Positions 29,849 through 41,900 of a stretch of 64,000 bases of DNA are shown piece by piece. Numbering within the stretch: the stretch's first letter is position 1; each line of letters opens with the position of its first letter. The DNA lies in assembly GCA_965644315.1 (NCBI GenBank), contig CBFFRQ010000042.1, positions 1-64,000 on the forward strand, in the 5' to 3' direction. A program made the position numbers and the translations under genes. Source of the stretch: Caecitellus pseudoparvulus (lineage: Eukaryota > Bigyra: Bicosoecida). The notes below the pieces were generated by a model. It saw nothing but the letters and a program-made list of their open reading frames with translations. It did not search any database and had not been told where the DNA came from.

Positions 29849-31770
29849 TCACGCAGAGGAGATCTTGTACTTCAAGTCCTTGGGCAGGAGCATCTTCAGG
29901 AACTCCTGGTAGTTGATCATGCCGTCGCCGTCTGCGTCGTACTCTGCGATGTACTGCTTGATTTTCTCATCCGGCTCGTCCTTCAGCACCTGGCGCAGCT
30001 CCTCGACAGAGATCTGCCCTGAGCCGTCCGTGTCCATCTCCACAAAGGCCCACCAGATGTGCTGCTGGTGGTGCACGAGCTGGCGCTCGGCAGTGGCCAC
30101 GAGGAACTCCTCGTAGGAGATGACACCATCTCCGTCAATGTCCAGCTGCTCCATCAGCGCCTGGACGTCGGTCGTCTCCTTCAGCTCCAGCTTGTCCAGG
30201 GCCACAGACAGCTCGTCCAGGGTGATGGTGCCGGTGTTGTCCACGTCCACGTCGTGGAAGGTCTTGCGCAGCTTCTGCACGTCGGCCGCCGACAGCGTGC
30301 TGGCGATCATCTTCAGCGCCTGCTTCTTGAACTGGTTCTTTTTGTTGAAGCTGTACATGGCCATGACCACGCTGCGGTCAATGGGCTCGGAGGAGGCGGC
30401 CTCGCCAGACACCCACGGGTGTGCCAGCACCTGCTCCAGGGTGTACCGCTTGGAGGGGTCCTTCTCCAGCAGCCCCACCACGAGCTCCCGTGCTGCGGCA
30501 GAGATGGAGCCCCACTCGCTGCCGTCCATGCGCAGGGGGTCGCGTTGGATGGCGTGGTACACCTGCACTTCCTCCTCCGCGTCGGCGCCGAAGGGCACGG
30601 TGCCAGACAGGAGCAGGAACAGAATGACGCCCAGAGACCACACGTCGGCAGCCAGAGTGTAGCGTCGCAGGAAGACCTCGGGCGCGATGTAGTACGCAGA
30701 GCCACACGCGTCCCGGATGATGGAGTCGGGCGTGGGCACGTACGTGCTCAAGCCGAAGTCAGTCAGCTTCAAAGACGAGTCGTCATCGGGGCTGCCCAGC
30801 AAGTAGTTCTCGGGCTTCAAGTCCCGGTGCACGACGTGGTTGGCGTGGCAGTGCATGAGGCCAGTCACCATCTGCTTGAAATACTTGGCAGCCACCTTCT
30901 CGCTGAACACCTGCTCATCAATGATGCGGTTCATCAGCTCGCCGCCAGTGCACAGCTCCATGACAAGGTAGAAGTTCTTGCGGTCTTCGAAGGTCTCGAT
31001 CAGCTCCACCTGCGCACCAGCGGGGAGATACGTGCACTTCCCTGCAGTTACACGCGCGACGTCGCTTGCGACGAAACACGGCAGCGAGCAACTCACGACG
31101 TTGGGGTGCCCCCTCACGCGGTACATGAGCTCCACCTCGTTCTTCACATTGTCTTCATCGTCCCCAGCGAACTTGAGCTTGGAGATGATCTTCACAGCAA
31201 CCCTGCGACGGAGCACGGCGAGAGGTTGCCTTGCCGTGCCGGCGTTTCAGGGTGCAGCACCAGCAGCAGCGGCACCCCCACACGCACTTGTGTCCGTCCG
31301 TCTTCCGAGTCGCTGCCTGCACCTCTCCGAAGCCACCTTTGCCCAGCACTGGTCCAAAGTCGTAGTAGTCTGCGATGCGCCCCTTCGTGGCTGCTTTGCG
31401 CCCACGAGCCTTGCCACTTGACGCTGCGCCGCTCCCGGCGCCGGACGCGGCAGCTGGTGCTGGCGCTGGTGCAGGAGCTGGTGCAGGCTCGGCAGCCTGC
31501 TTAGTCGCTGGTGCAGGTGCAGGTGCAGGTGCTGGTGATGGTGCCGGTGCTGAGACCGCTGTGCAAAGCAGGCGTGGGGGTTGACGTGGCGCAGCGATGG
31601 TTTCCCGCCTTGCAGCTCGCCGACGCACCCTCCTTGCTCTCCTCCATGTGAGAGGGCTTCACGAGCGATGCCGAGGCGGCATCGCCAGGGCTATCAAGCT
31701 TGCCATGAAAGGACTCTGGCGCGGGCGCGGGCTCGGGCTCCACTGCCTGCTTGGACCCGGAGCAGCCCAT
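29849..31770 (-). CDS. Calcium-dependent protein kinase (CDPK)
   Basis: Four exons on the minus strand, 31770-31629, 31558-31288, 31202-31097 and 31009-29849 (donors GTGCGT, GTGCGT, GTGAGT), give about 559 residues. The N-terminus MGCSGSK has Gly2 and Cys3 for myristoylation and palmitoylation, so membrane targeting is likely. A Pro-Ala repeat linker (about 48-90) precedes the kinase: GKGGFGEV, VAVK (K142), HRDLKPEN (D236), DFG, and CGSAYYIAPEV. An autoinhibitory junction follows, then four canonical EF-hands (DVDNTGTITLDE, DIDGDGVISYEE, DTDGSGQISVEE, DADGDGMINYQE). Calcium binding to the EF-hands relieves autoinhibition. No key residue is missing. CDPKs occur in plants, green algae, alveolates and some other protists. 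Confidence 0.93.
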
Positions 31771-32253
31771 GTCGCACAAGCCGGCTGCTGTGCAGCTGTG
31801 ACCCCCGCACGGGTGTCAGGCCGTTCACCACGGGCACGGGGCCGCAGGGGCGGAGGCAAAAGAGATGCAAAGGTCGGAAGGTACGTTTGCACTGGGGCGC
31901 CAGGTGTGCTACGGCGAAGTGGTGTTTGTTGTGTGCCACCATCTGTGTGCTCGAGCAGCCACGGTGCCCAGCTGCGGTGAGTGTGCAAAAAACGCACCCC
32001 CACGAGAGAGCTGCGAGTTTCAACCCCGCCGACGGGGCCTGCAGTTTTGGCGCCGCGCCTGCAGTGCAGCAGTGGGGGTTGTGTAGAGCAGGAGTGGCCC
32101 GGGGCTGCTGGCTGCGCAGGCGGAAATTGCTCCCCCTGCCTGCTGCCATTGCCAAGTTGCCCGGCTGCCTGCGGGCCTGCCTTTGCCTGACGCTTCTCAA
32201 GCGTGGTGCTGAGAGACAAAGGCTTCTCCGGAATCCCTTGGTGAACGCTCACA
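31771..32253. promoter_or_regulatory. Divergent region, CDPK/NELF-B-like genes
   Basis: A 483-nt gap between outward-facing starts. Several overlapping frames are open, but none has balanced composition or a recognisable domain. TGCGCAGGCGGAAATTG (32113-32129) resembles the recurrent GGAAATT element. No other signal was recognised. Confidence 0.35.
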
Positions 32254-35200
32254 ATGTCCGCTTCAGCCACACCTGCAGCCTCCATGCTGCAGTGGCTGGG
32301 CCGGGCTGGCAAGGCACGCCTGCTCCGGTCCCTGCAAAAATCTTCGGACTTTGAAGCGTTCATCAAAGACGCATCGCCAGGCATCGTAGAGTTAGATGAG
32401 CTCATGCCCCTCATCGATGTCCTGGGCATCAAACGCGGGCAGCTGTACTCTGACGCGCTGCAGCACATGGTGTCCATGCTCAAAGGTGTGCACGCCGGCC
32501 GCACTGCACGCTTGCACCACGCTGCACGCACCGCCCCTTTCACCTTGCAGACACCGCTGACATGATGTCCGCGTCAGACGCCAGCTGCTTGCTGGATGTC
32601 ACGATGGAGCTCATCGAGGAAATCCCTGAGTTGGGCGCGCTCGCTGCCAAGCTGCTGTACACAGTCAAGGGCTGGCCGGACTACTACCTCGGCAAGCTCG
32701 TGGCCCTGACAAATGTCCACAAGGTGTGCCACCACCTCCCTCATGCCTGCGATCGGAGTTTTCGGCGCACACCTCTTCCCCCTGCCTTCCGCGCAGGAGC
32801 TGCCTGATAGCGTGCGCCTGCGCATGTGGCTGCAGCACCCTGTGAGCTTCTTCTCAACGCTGAAGAAGTGGAGTCGCCAGTACTTGGCAAGCTTCCGCCA
32901 CCTGCGCAAGTGCTTCTCTGTGCTGCCCTCCAAGACCTTCGGCGACACCCTGCATGCCCTGCAGATGCAAGTGCCGAAGGAGATGCTGGGCGCTCTGCTG
33001 CGAGAGCCGAGGCTGTGGCGGGTCGCCAGCTCCATGCTGCTCTCTGCAGCACAGAGCACGGGGTCTCCTCTGTACACCATGCTGCGCAACGACGTGCACA
33101 GGGCCCTTGTGGCAGTGGCTTCGGAGCGCCTGGCAGTGCCCAGTGCCCTGTTGGGCTCCCGGTCGGGCCACAGCTTCATGGCCCGCTCGGCATCGGTGGC
33201 AGCGTCGAAAGCCCTGCGACAGGACTCCCTGGCGACGTTTCGAGATGCACTGGAAGCGCTCATGCGCAACCCGTCCGCTGCGGGCATTGCCCAGCCCCTG
33301 GACCGCATCACCACGGCGCTCCTCACGCTGAAGCAAGCAGCTATCGAAGCTCCTCTGCAAGCCGCCCGCAGCAGGAAAGCAGCTCGTACAACCGAAGATG
33401 GGCAGCGAGGCCGGAAGATTCGCAGCAAGTCCAAGGGAGCTGAAGGCGGCGCTGCAGGTGGTGCTGGGGGGGGGCGAAAACGTGGGCGCAACGCCGCGGC
33501 AGCACCTGAAGATGACCTCGGCAGCGACGAGGAGGAGGAAGAGGAAGGCAGCAAGGCCTTCAGCGTGATGGACTTCTTGCCTGAAGGCACGGGTGACATC
33601 TCCCTGCGCGACGCCTGCTCAGCTGCCATCGAAGCAGCCTGGAGCACGGACGCCAAGTTCGCGTTTGGGGCGGAGGGCGAGGGCCTCTTTGGCAAGCCTG
33701 TCTTGGAGGTGTACCCCCAGCTGGAAGAGGACTACCTGAGCGTGATCAAGCAGCCCATCTGCCTGCAAGACATGCGCTCCAAGCTCATTGCTGGGCAGTA
33801 CCACGACCTGTCCCAAGCCTTTGACGACGCGAACCTCATGCACCAGAATGCCCGCACATACAACGCATCGGACGAGAAAGTGCTCATGATCGCAGATGCT
33901 GTGCGCCAGGCATTCGTGGACGTCGCGAAGGCGGCCGCTGCGCGCCTGCACCCCCGCCTGCGCGGGTGGCGGTTTGTCATCCCTCCTGACCACGAACCGC
34001 CCGAGCGACAGAAGGCAGCTGCAGTGCATCTAGGGGGGTGCTTGGGCCGCCAGGATGACTTCTTTGGCGTTGGGCCTGCAGCAGCCAAGCGCACTCGCAA
34101 GGAGCAAGCTGCGGCTTCCGCCCGGGCGACGTACACCACCCCTGACCGGCCTGTGTCCCGGCGCAGGGTGCTGCTGCTCGCCCACACTGCTGCCTGGGCG
34201 GCAGACTGCGAACCCAACACCGTCTCCATCCCAGAAGGCGGCGAGTGGTTCACTACCCTGCAGCGTGTGGGGTACTGGCGGACCCCCTTGCAAGATGCGT
34301 ACCCACAGGGCGAGCAGCAGCTGAATGATGCCGTGGCAGCACCAGTGGACTTGGGCACGATGCAGAAGCGCATTCAGGCTGACAGATACGCCAGCGTGGA
34401 GGAGGCGGAGGCAGAGTTTGACGTGATGGAGCAACAGATGCGAGTGCTGTTCAAGCCTGGCAGCAACATCTTTCAAAGCCACGCCGCAGCGCTGCAGGCT
34501 GCCCGCGCCGCATGGACTGCCGAGGTGCAGCGGTGGACCAGCCAGCTGGCACCGGAGGCGCCAGACTCCGTCGTGCAGGCCGCAGTGGATGCCACAGGGC
34601 CTGAGCCAGAGCCAGCTCCACGCCCCCCCCCGCCGAAGATGCCCGGTGCTGAGCCGAGCCAGCGCCCGCCCACAGCTGGGGCGGCCGAAGCAGCTGCGGG
34701 GCAGGGTGGCGCCCAGCCGCCACAACAGGCAGGGTCTGCGCGCCCGGCAGCGCCGCCAGCAGCCCCCGCCCCTCCCCCAGCGCCAGTGCCACCAGGTGAG
34801 GAATTGCCGGCTGCTACACAGCCCATGGAGCCAGCGGTGCAGGTGGCCTCTCGCACAGCGGCATTTGCTGACTTGAAGGCGGCCCTGCTGAGTCTCGGCG
34901 ATGCGCGGTGCCAGCGCAGCTTCGCAGTGGCCATGTTCAGCCACCTGCAACTGTGCGTGCGGAAGGGGCAAGTGCCTCGCACGAACGCTGAGCTGGGGCG
35001 CTTGCTCAGCCTGGTGTGCAAGGAGCCTGCCGAGTTCGGCCCACTCATGATGTCCCTGCCGCCGCCGAGCTTGCCTGACCTGCCCAGTGGCCAGACTGCG
35101 GCGCCTGAGGGGCGCCTTCATGCCCTGCTCACCCCTCGGGACTGGCTGGGCCTCACGCTGCTGGCGGAGAGCTTGAAGCAGGTGAGCGACGGCATGCGCT

Positions 35201-36567
35201 CGCTGCAAGACACGGCCAAAGACGACCCCCTGCACGACTTGCTGCCAGCCATCGAACTAGACAGCCGAGGCATCGCGCCCCTGCCTCTCGCTTGGACAGC
35301 GCTGCATGCGCCGGAGTACACGCCGGACGTCTTTGCAGCGGCGGCGGTGTCTGGACGCCTGCCGTGGATGCTGGCCCTCTTCCTCGGCGTCAAACTGCAA
35401 GCCGGCGTGAAGGTGCCCTGTGTCGCGCTGCCCCTGTTACGCTGCGTGACGTCTGCCGTGACGACACCTGGCAGCCACCTGGCCACACCCGGAAACCTGG
35501 CCATGCTTGTCTGCTCCGTTGCCGACACGGTGCAGCAACTGTACTGCCCCGCCGCCGCGAACCATGCTGCGGCACAAGCTGGCCTGCCCAAGGAAAACCT
35601 GACATCTGATTTCGTTCCAAAGGAACTGATGCAGCCTCTCGTGTTCCTGCTGGGGAAGTGGGCCCCTGCCCTGGCCGTGTGGGTGCTGAAGCAGGCGGCC
35701 GCGGCGCCCAAGGCCGCTGCCCGTGCCCACCAGCAAGGCTCGTACAGGGCCCATGTGCCAGAGGCCAGGCAGGGCCCTGCGCCACACTGGGTCAGCGCCT
35801 CGCGGGAAGCGTGGATGGAGGCCGCCTTCCCCCTCTGCCTGAGCTGCATGCTGGCTATGCTGAACACCGCCCGACAGCACCAGCTGCTGCGCCCACACCA
35901 CGTCACCAACACCACACACAGCCTCATGCAGCTCCTGTGCCTGGCTGCGCCCCTCTTGGCCAGCACTGACTCCTCTGCGCAGCTGCAGGCTCTGCTGTCG
36001 GAACCAGCCGCCGACGGCCCGCTGCTGCTGCCTGGTGTGCCGGCGTGTGCTCGGGAGGCGTTGCTGGCACACCAGGTGACGCCCTTTGAGAAGGACTTGC
36101 GGGAGTTGCTGCACGACGAAGACATCAACGTGGATGAAGCGGCATATGGTCTGGGCGTGTCGGCTCTGGATGAGGAGCCGTCCGCTGGCAGCACTGGCGC
36201 CGCGCAGCCTTCCCCCGCTGAGCTGGCACGCAAGGCCTTTGCGGAGATCTCACAGCCATTCAAGGCGCCTGGGCAGCAGGCAGAGGTGCCCGGCACAGGC
36301 GATGACTCTGCTTCCGGCTCCTCGTCCGGAGAGGATGACGAGTCCGTGTCGGGCAGCGACAGCGCGGGCGAGGGCGAGGACGACGGAGCAGCGCCGCCTG
36401 CTGCCTCCACCGCCCCAGCCGCTGACGGGGAGGAAGACAGCATGGAAGAAGGGGAAGTCGAAGAGCACGGTAGCGTGCCAGGCCCGGCTGCCGAGATCGA
36501 GAGCGAGGAGGAGGGGGAGGTGGTGCAGGCGCCGACCAAGCGTCCCCGCATCGACGGCGGCGAGTAG
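32254..36567 (+). CDS. NELF-B (COBRA1)-like protein with two inserted bromodomains
   Basis: Exons 32254-32485, 32551-32723 and 32797-36567 (donors GTGTGC, acceptors GCAG) give 1391 residues. Residues 1-330 are helical and follow the NELF-B pattern as I know it: LMPLIDVLGIKRGQLYSDAL, an EIPELGALAAKLL segment, a PLYTMLRNDV repeat, and FRDALEAL with DRITTALLTL. A basic/acidic linker leads to a bromodomain (about 402-520) with VYPQLEEDYLSVIKQP, LMHQNARTYNASDE and the acetyl-lysine Asn at N491. A second, degenerate bromodomain lies at about 612-710 and lacks that Asn. A Pro-rich linker then leads to a helical block (about 820-1160) resembling the NELF-B C-terminal half. The last 150 residues are acidic with SGSDSAGEGEDD. 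NELF-B pauses RNA polymerase II. The fusion is unusual; bromodomain calls are firmer than NELF-B. Confidence 0.62.
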
Positions 36568-36691
36568 CACAATGCACCCCGGCACACACTTTCCAAGCGT
36601 GCCTCAGACTGCTCCTGCGGCCGATGGCGGGCGGCGTGTGGAACTCGCTGTCAGTGCGTGTCGCAGCCCGCGCAGGCGTCACCGCTGCGGC

Positions 36692-38950
36692 ATGGCAGAC
36701 GTGTATGCGCATGAGGAGGCGGGGGAGCAGCGGGCGCTGGTGCAGCGCAGTTACCGCGCGCTGAAGGCCTGGTTCAAGGGGAATGACGCGCTGAAGGCGA
36801 AGTACGGCAGTCTGCCCACTTTTTGGCAGGAGTTCATTGGGTGGGAGCACGAGCGCAGGGTGTGGAAGCGCTTCCTGGCGTCGCAAGATGGTGTGGAGCT
36901 GCCCGACAGCGATGACGAGGGCAGCACACCGGCTGCGACTACCTCGGGGCCTGCTGTGGAAGACTCGACTGCAGGGCAAGCCAGTGATGAGCCCCGAGAG
37001 GACGGGCAGGCAGAGGCTACAGTCCAGGAAGCGCCTGCGGTGGCAGAGAGCCAGGCCAGGAAGCCCCGCAAGCGGAGCAGGTTTGGGCCAGCGAACACGA
37101 ACGTTGGCGGCGGAGACGCAGGGGCTGCTTCAGCAGGGGCAACTGCAGGTTCAGATGGTGTTGCAGCTGCATCTAAGTCAGAGACGCTCACGTCAAGCAC
37201 TCCTGAGGCTGCAGCAGCCCCTCCGGCGGCGAAAAAGCGCAGGCGGCGTTTCGCCAGCAAAGATGCCGTGGACGAAACGCTGGACAAACTCGTCGCCTTC
37301 GCGCAGTCGGCGCGCTTCCGAGCATTGGCGTCATCAGGACCTGGTGGTGTGATCACAATCACTGAGGAAGCTGACGCCATCTGTGGGGATGGAGGGCTGA
37401 AGGAGTTCCTGTCCAAGGAAGCGGCACGCAAGAGCAAACACCCAGCTGTCCAGCACCTGCGAGCCCTCATGCCGGCAGGCGCGCCTGCAGGGGAAGCCGC
37501 TGCAGAGGCAGGCAAGGCAGCCGCCCGCAAGCTGCAGATCCAGCGGGAGCTGGCAGAGCTGAACGAAGCCTTGACCGACATCCCCGCGACAATCAAGCGC
37601 ATGCGCGCAGACCCCACGCGGCCGCCGTCTCCCAAGCCCCAGTACGACACGCAGGGGCGGCGGACGAACACCCTGGAGCAGCGCCTGGAAGCGGAGGTGA
37701 ACGAAAAGAAGGCCGCCCTCATGGAGGAGCTCCTGGACGTGGACCCCGCCATGGCGCGCATGAAGGCGGCAGGCCTCATCGCCGGCCCCGCCAAGAAAGA
37801 GAAGCCCAGCCGGAAACTGTACATCCCCCTGGACGAACACCCAGACTACAACTTCATGGGGGTGCTTATCGGCGCCCGCGGTGCCAACCAGCGCCGCATT
37901 GAAACCGAGACGGGCTGCCGGGTGTCTGTGCGAGGGCAGGGCACCGCCCGCCCCGGCAAGATGGTGGACATGGACTCCATCAACGAGCCCATGCACGTGT
38001 GGATCCAGGGGGACACGGAGGAAGCCGTGGAGGCCGCTGCCGCCAAGGTGTCTGAGCTGCTCATCCCGCGGTACGACGAGGAGTGGAAGGAGGAGCAGAT
38101 GAAGCAGGTGGCCATCATCAACGGCACATACAAGAAGACCTCCATCGTCGCGGTGGAGCTGCCCAAGATGAACTACTCCATGGCCTCCGAGCTGGACAAG
38201 ATCCTGGACACCGTCGGGGAGGGCGCGGCCAAGCAGGAGGCCCGCCTCAAGTACGGCAAGCAGGTGGCTGGCCTGGACGCCCTGCCGGACGAGGACGAGG
38301 ATGGAGACGGCGATGACGAGGGCTTCAAGGCGTACATGGCGGAGCTGGGGGGCAAGGGGCCGGCGCCGCAGAGCCAAGCGGGCCCCGATGCTGACGTCGG
38401 CGCTGCCAAGGCTGCCGAGGCGCCCGTGCTGACCAGTGTGCCGCCTGTCTCCACCACACCCGCGACCTCGACGACGACATCGGCCACCACGGTGGCTGCT
38501 GCAGCCCCAGCACAGCCCATTGCCGTGCCGTGGTCCATGCCTTCCCTGGAGCAGCAGCGCGCCAGCCGAGCAGCCCCACCTGTGCAAGTCCCCGCTCCCG
38601 CCACCAGCGCAGCGGGGCCCGTGCCCCACTCGGCTCCGTCCATGACAGCCTCAGGTCCAGGCGCTGCTGGGCAGCCCATGCAACCCCACTTTGCCGGGCC
38701 TGGCGGGTACCCACACCAGCCCTATGGGATGTACCCACCAGGCAACATGCCGCAAGGCGGGTACTATCCGCCGTTTGGTGGACCGCAGCCAGGCATGGCG
38801 CCGTACGGGCACATGGGTGGTGCAGGCATGCCGTACGGTGCGCCTCACCAGGCCCCAGGCCAGCCGTGGGGCATGCCCATGTACGGCCACGTGCAAGCCC
38901 CTGTTGCGCCGCCACCACCGCCGCCACCACCGCCGCCACCTGCCTCATGA
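36692..38950 (+). CDS. SF1/branchpoint-binding protein (KH-QUA2 splicing factor)
   Basis: A single exon of 752 residues; ATG 36692 is preferred over an in-frame ATG at 36572 because coding character begins here. The SF1 core is clear: RKRSRFGP (U2AF-binding type motif), a helix-hairpin region with PPSPKPQYDTQGRRTNT, then RKLYIPLDEHPDYNFMGVLI and the KH loop GARG (394-397), NQRRIETETGCRVSVRGQG, and a C-terminal QUA2-like helix. It recognises the intron branch point in the early spliceosome. Two departures are seen: an extra N-terminal helical module (about 8-65, RALKAWFKGNDALKAKYG) and no zinc knuckle after the KH-QUA2 region, replaced by a Gly/Pro/Met-rich tail ending in a polyproline run. 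It follows the NELF-B-like gene on the same strand with a 124-nt gap. Confidence 0.85.
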   Translation: MADVYAHEEAGEQRALVQRSYRALKAWFKGNDALKAKYGSLPTFWQEFIGWEHERRVWKRFLASQDGVELPDSDDEGSTPAATTSGPAVEDSTAGQASDEPREDGQAEATVQEAPAVAESQARKPRKRSRFGPANTNVGGGDAGAASAGATAGSDGVAAASKSETLTSSTPEAAAAPPAAKKRRRRFASKDAVDETLDKLVAFAQSARFRALASSGPGGVITITEEADAICGDGGLKEFLSKEAARKSKHPAVQHLRALMPAGAPAGEAAAEAGKAAARKLQIQRELAELNEALTDIPATIKRMRADPTRPPSPKPQYDTQGRRTNTLEQRLEAEVNEKKAALMEELLDVDPAMARMKAAGLIAGPAKKEKPSRKLYIPLDEHPDYNFMGVLIGARGANQRRIETETGCRVSVRGQGTARPGKMVDMDSINEPMHVWIQGDTEEAVEAAAAKVSELLIPRYDEEWKEEQMKQVAIINGTYKKTSIVAVELPKMNYSMASELDKILDTVGEGAAKQEARLKYGKQVAGLDALPDEDEDGDGDDEGFKAYMAELGGKGPAPQSQAGPDADVGAAKAAEAPVLTSVPPVSTTPATSTTTSATTVAAAAPAQPIAVPWSMPSLEQQRASRAAPPVQVPAPATSAAGPVPHSAPSMTASGPGAAGQPMQPHFAGPGGYPHQPYGMYPPGNMPQGGYYPPFGGPQPGMAPYGHMGGAGMPYGAPHQAPGQPWGMPMYGHVQAPVAPPPPPPPPPPPAS

Positions 38951-38973
38951 ATGCATTTACGTCGCTTTGCTCG

Positions 38974-41900
38974 TCACATGGAGCGCTGGCGTGCCGCCCG
39001 TGCTCGCCCACGCCGCCGGCCGTGCAGCATGACGTCCGCATACTGCTCAATGAGCCGGTGGGCTCGGCTAACCAGCCAGGACTTGTGGGCAGCCAGGGTG
39101 TCCACAACGGCGGCCACCTTTTCGTGGGGGGGCTCCTCGCGGTGCTGCCCCCGCACCATGCCCACACGGCACAGCGCCTCCAGGAACTCGCCGTACGTCA
39201 GCGTGGCCCCTGACCGAATGACACGCTCACGAAACTGCCGCAGCCAACGATGCGCCTGCAGCGTGAACTGGCCGGCCACGCCATCGCTGCCGTGGCGTGG
39301 ACTTGCAAGGCTGGCGGATGTGTCGCTCTCCTCCTCCCCGCGTTGGGATCGCCAGGTCGGCACCCCGGCCAGGGTGGGGGCGAGTTGATGGCCCTCGCTG
39401 AGCAACGAGGCAGCCTCCCCAGCCAGCAAGCTCTCGGCGCGCCGCGTGACCTGTGCGCCGACAACTGCCGCGTTGGCGATGGTGGCGTCCACACCCAGGC
39501 GCTGCTCGCGGCCCTCTGTGGCGAGCAGGAAGGCCAGGGCCACATCGCCCTCGCACAGGTTTGCCCCGCCTGAGGAAGGCGGGGGCAGGGGCATGTCCTT
39601 GGCTTCTTGGGCCTGATCCCCCAAGTGGTACAAGCCACAGTCCACGAGCAGCTGGCGGAAGGCGAGGTACCCCATGCGGTGCTCCAGGCGCCAGGGAGGC
39701 GGGGACGTGTCCACGACGACACACCCGCCCTCCACCTCCGTCACCACCACCCCATCTAAATTCCGCCGCTGGTGCAGGGGCGCCTTGAGCCGCTTCTTGT
39801 GCATGTCCGAGGCGGCGGCCCACGACGGCACGCTGGAGCTGGCCAGCACCCCCGCCACAGGCTCAGGGGGCAGCGCCCCCCGAGCCAAGAGGGGCAGCTG
39901 CACCGACCGCACGCACCGCGACACGGCACACTCTGCCAGGAGGTGTGTGGACAGCGCACAGTACTCGGAGAAGATGCCGGTCAGGAGTTGCCGTTCGTGG
40001 GCCAGGACGCCCGCCACCCGCCTGCGGCTCATCTCCCGCCGCACGCCAGCGGTGGGGGCGATGTGCTGTGCACGAGGCAGCACGAAGCTGCTCAGCAAGT
40101 GGTCCAGCTTCTCTGGAACAAACAGACGCTGGGCCATGCCGGAGGCCTCAAACAGCGCAGCAGGCAGCTCTGGCGCGGGGGCTTTCGCCTTGCCGCCTGC
40201 GCCGCTGCCGACGTGGCCGCCCAACACGTCACGGGCTGAGATGAGGCCGGTGGCGAACTCCACGGCCTGGGACACGGAGCGCAGGGCCGTCCAGGCGCGC
40301 CCTCCCGACCGAGTGGGGGACAGGAGCGCCGCCTTGGCGGCCACCGCCTCCTCCTCTGCCCGCATGTTGCTGGTGTCTCTCACCTTGCTCCTGGAGGTGG
40401 GGGCCACGGCGCCGCCGACGGAGTTCAGCGCTGCAACCACTGTGGACAGCAGGGTGGGCTTGCCGCGGGCGGGCTTGGCGGCAGCACGTGTGGCCCTGGG
40501 CGTGGAGGCCATGCCGAACACCGCCGCCATGTCTGGGCCCTCGTCGTCCTCCGCCCCCTCTGCCGCGTTCCCCAGCCCGCCCAGCAACTGTACCTCCCTC
40601 GCGTCAATGCGCTGTTCAGTTGCGTGGCCTTTCACCAGCGTGTCCACGGTGGGCAGTGGCGCTGCTGCCGCCGACGCGGCAGAGGTCACCTTCTGCTTAG
40701 CCACGTCCAGCTCCACCTCCACGGGGGCAGCCTTGCCACCTGTGCGGTGCGCGTCGGGTCCGGGCCGCTTGGTCCGCTCCTTAGCCTTCTGCACGAGGGA
40801 CTCCCGGGTGCCTTTCACACGAGCTCGGGAAGCGACACGCTTCAGCCGCTTGGCGTGTGCCGCCAGGCGGCTGGACCGCGCCTTGGAGGAGGATGCTGCC
40901 GCGCTGGGGGACACAGGAGGACTTGACCCGTCGGCAGCCGAGAACGGGTTGATGACTTCCTCGCCATCGTCCTGCCCTGGCGGCATGGCTTCCTCCTCCG
41001 CCGCCGCAGACAGCCCGACAGGCGACAGCATGTCCAGTACGTTGTCCATGTCCACCCCCGCCATGACGCCGCTGGCGCCCTCTGCCTCCCGCCGCCGCAC
41101 CACGGCACGCTGCAGCATGGAAGTCACCTGCAGAGCGCGCATGACAGTTTGCAGGCGCCCCACCTTGGTCTGGCGCTGGTGCAGGGCCATGGCCATGCGG
41201 TAGCGCGCCTGAGCGAGGCCCAGCGCCACCGTCAGCTCGCACACCGCCTCCACAAACATGGCCCGTGTCAGCGGCACGCTGAGCCAGGCTGCCATCTCCG
41301 CGGGGCTCATCTTGGCCCCACTCAGCGTCGCCCGCCCGCCGTTGGAGTGCTGCAGGTACTCCTGCAGGGGGCGGTCTGCAGGCGGCAGCAGCTGCGCGGT
41401 GGTCTGCACGCCCCCCCGCCGGGCACTGGTTAGCTGCCCAGCACTGGTGCCGTTGGAAGCTGCCTTGGCCCGGGAGGCGGTGAAGGTGCTGGCGTCCTCT
41501 GCCAGCATGCTGGACAGCTCCACAGCGGCATCCCGAGCTGTCAAGTACAGGTGGCTGTGCTGGGCCTCCGAGGCAGCCATGAGGGCGGAGCCGGCAGAGG
41601 CCGACCGCACCACCGAGCAGTACACGCTGGGAATGTCCATGTGGGGCGCCACGGCGGCGTTCACCAGGCGCGTGTCGTGCACCCACATGAGGAAGGCTTC
41701 GTAGGGCATGCGGATGTCCTCTTCCGGGTCCCAGAAAGAGCCGTCCCCTGCCTCGCCTCCCCCCCAGTTCGTGGACCGGTGGCTGCCCCCCGGAGCCACG
41801 TCCACCTGGCTGCTGCTCTGCCGTCGGGCGGCGTCAGAAGGCGCAAAGGTGCTGCTGCTGAGTCGGTGCCCGCCGAGGCCCGCAGTGGTGAACTCCCGCA

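Noticed and set aside
30059-31504. 481-codon plus-strand ORF opposite the CDPK
   Set aside because: It runs through three predicted CDPK introns and antisense to kinase motifs; composition is His/Val/Gln-biased.
36086-36691. Upstream extension of the SF1 frame
   Set aside because: It overlaps the acidic C-terminus of the NELF-B-like gene in another frame and is Arg/Pro-rich, so the start at 36692 is preferred.
37334-38629. 431-codon minus-strand ORF opposite SF1
   Set aside because: His/Arg/Gly-rich, no domain, antisense to the conserved KH region.
39674-41203. 509-codon plus-strand ORF opposite the large unknown gene
   Set aside because: Ser/Ala/Arg low-complexity, no recognisable segment; the minus frame has better helices and phased exons.
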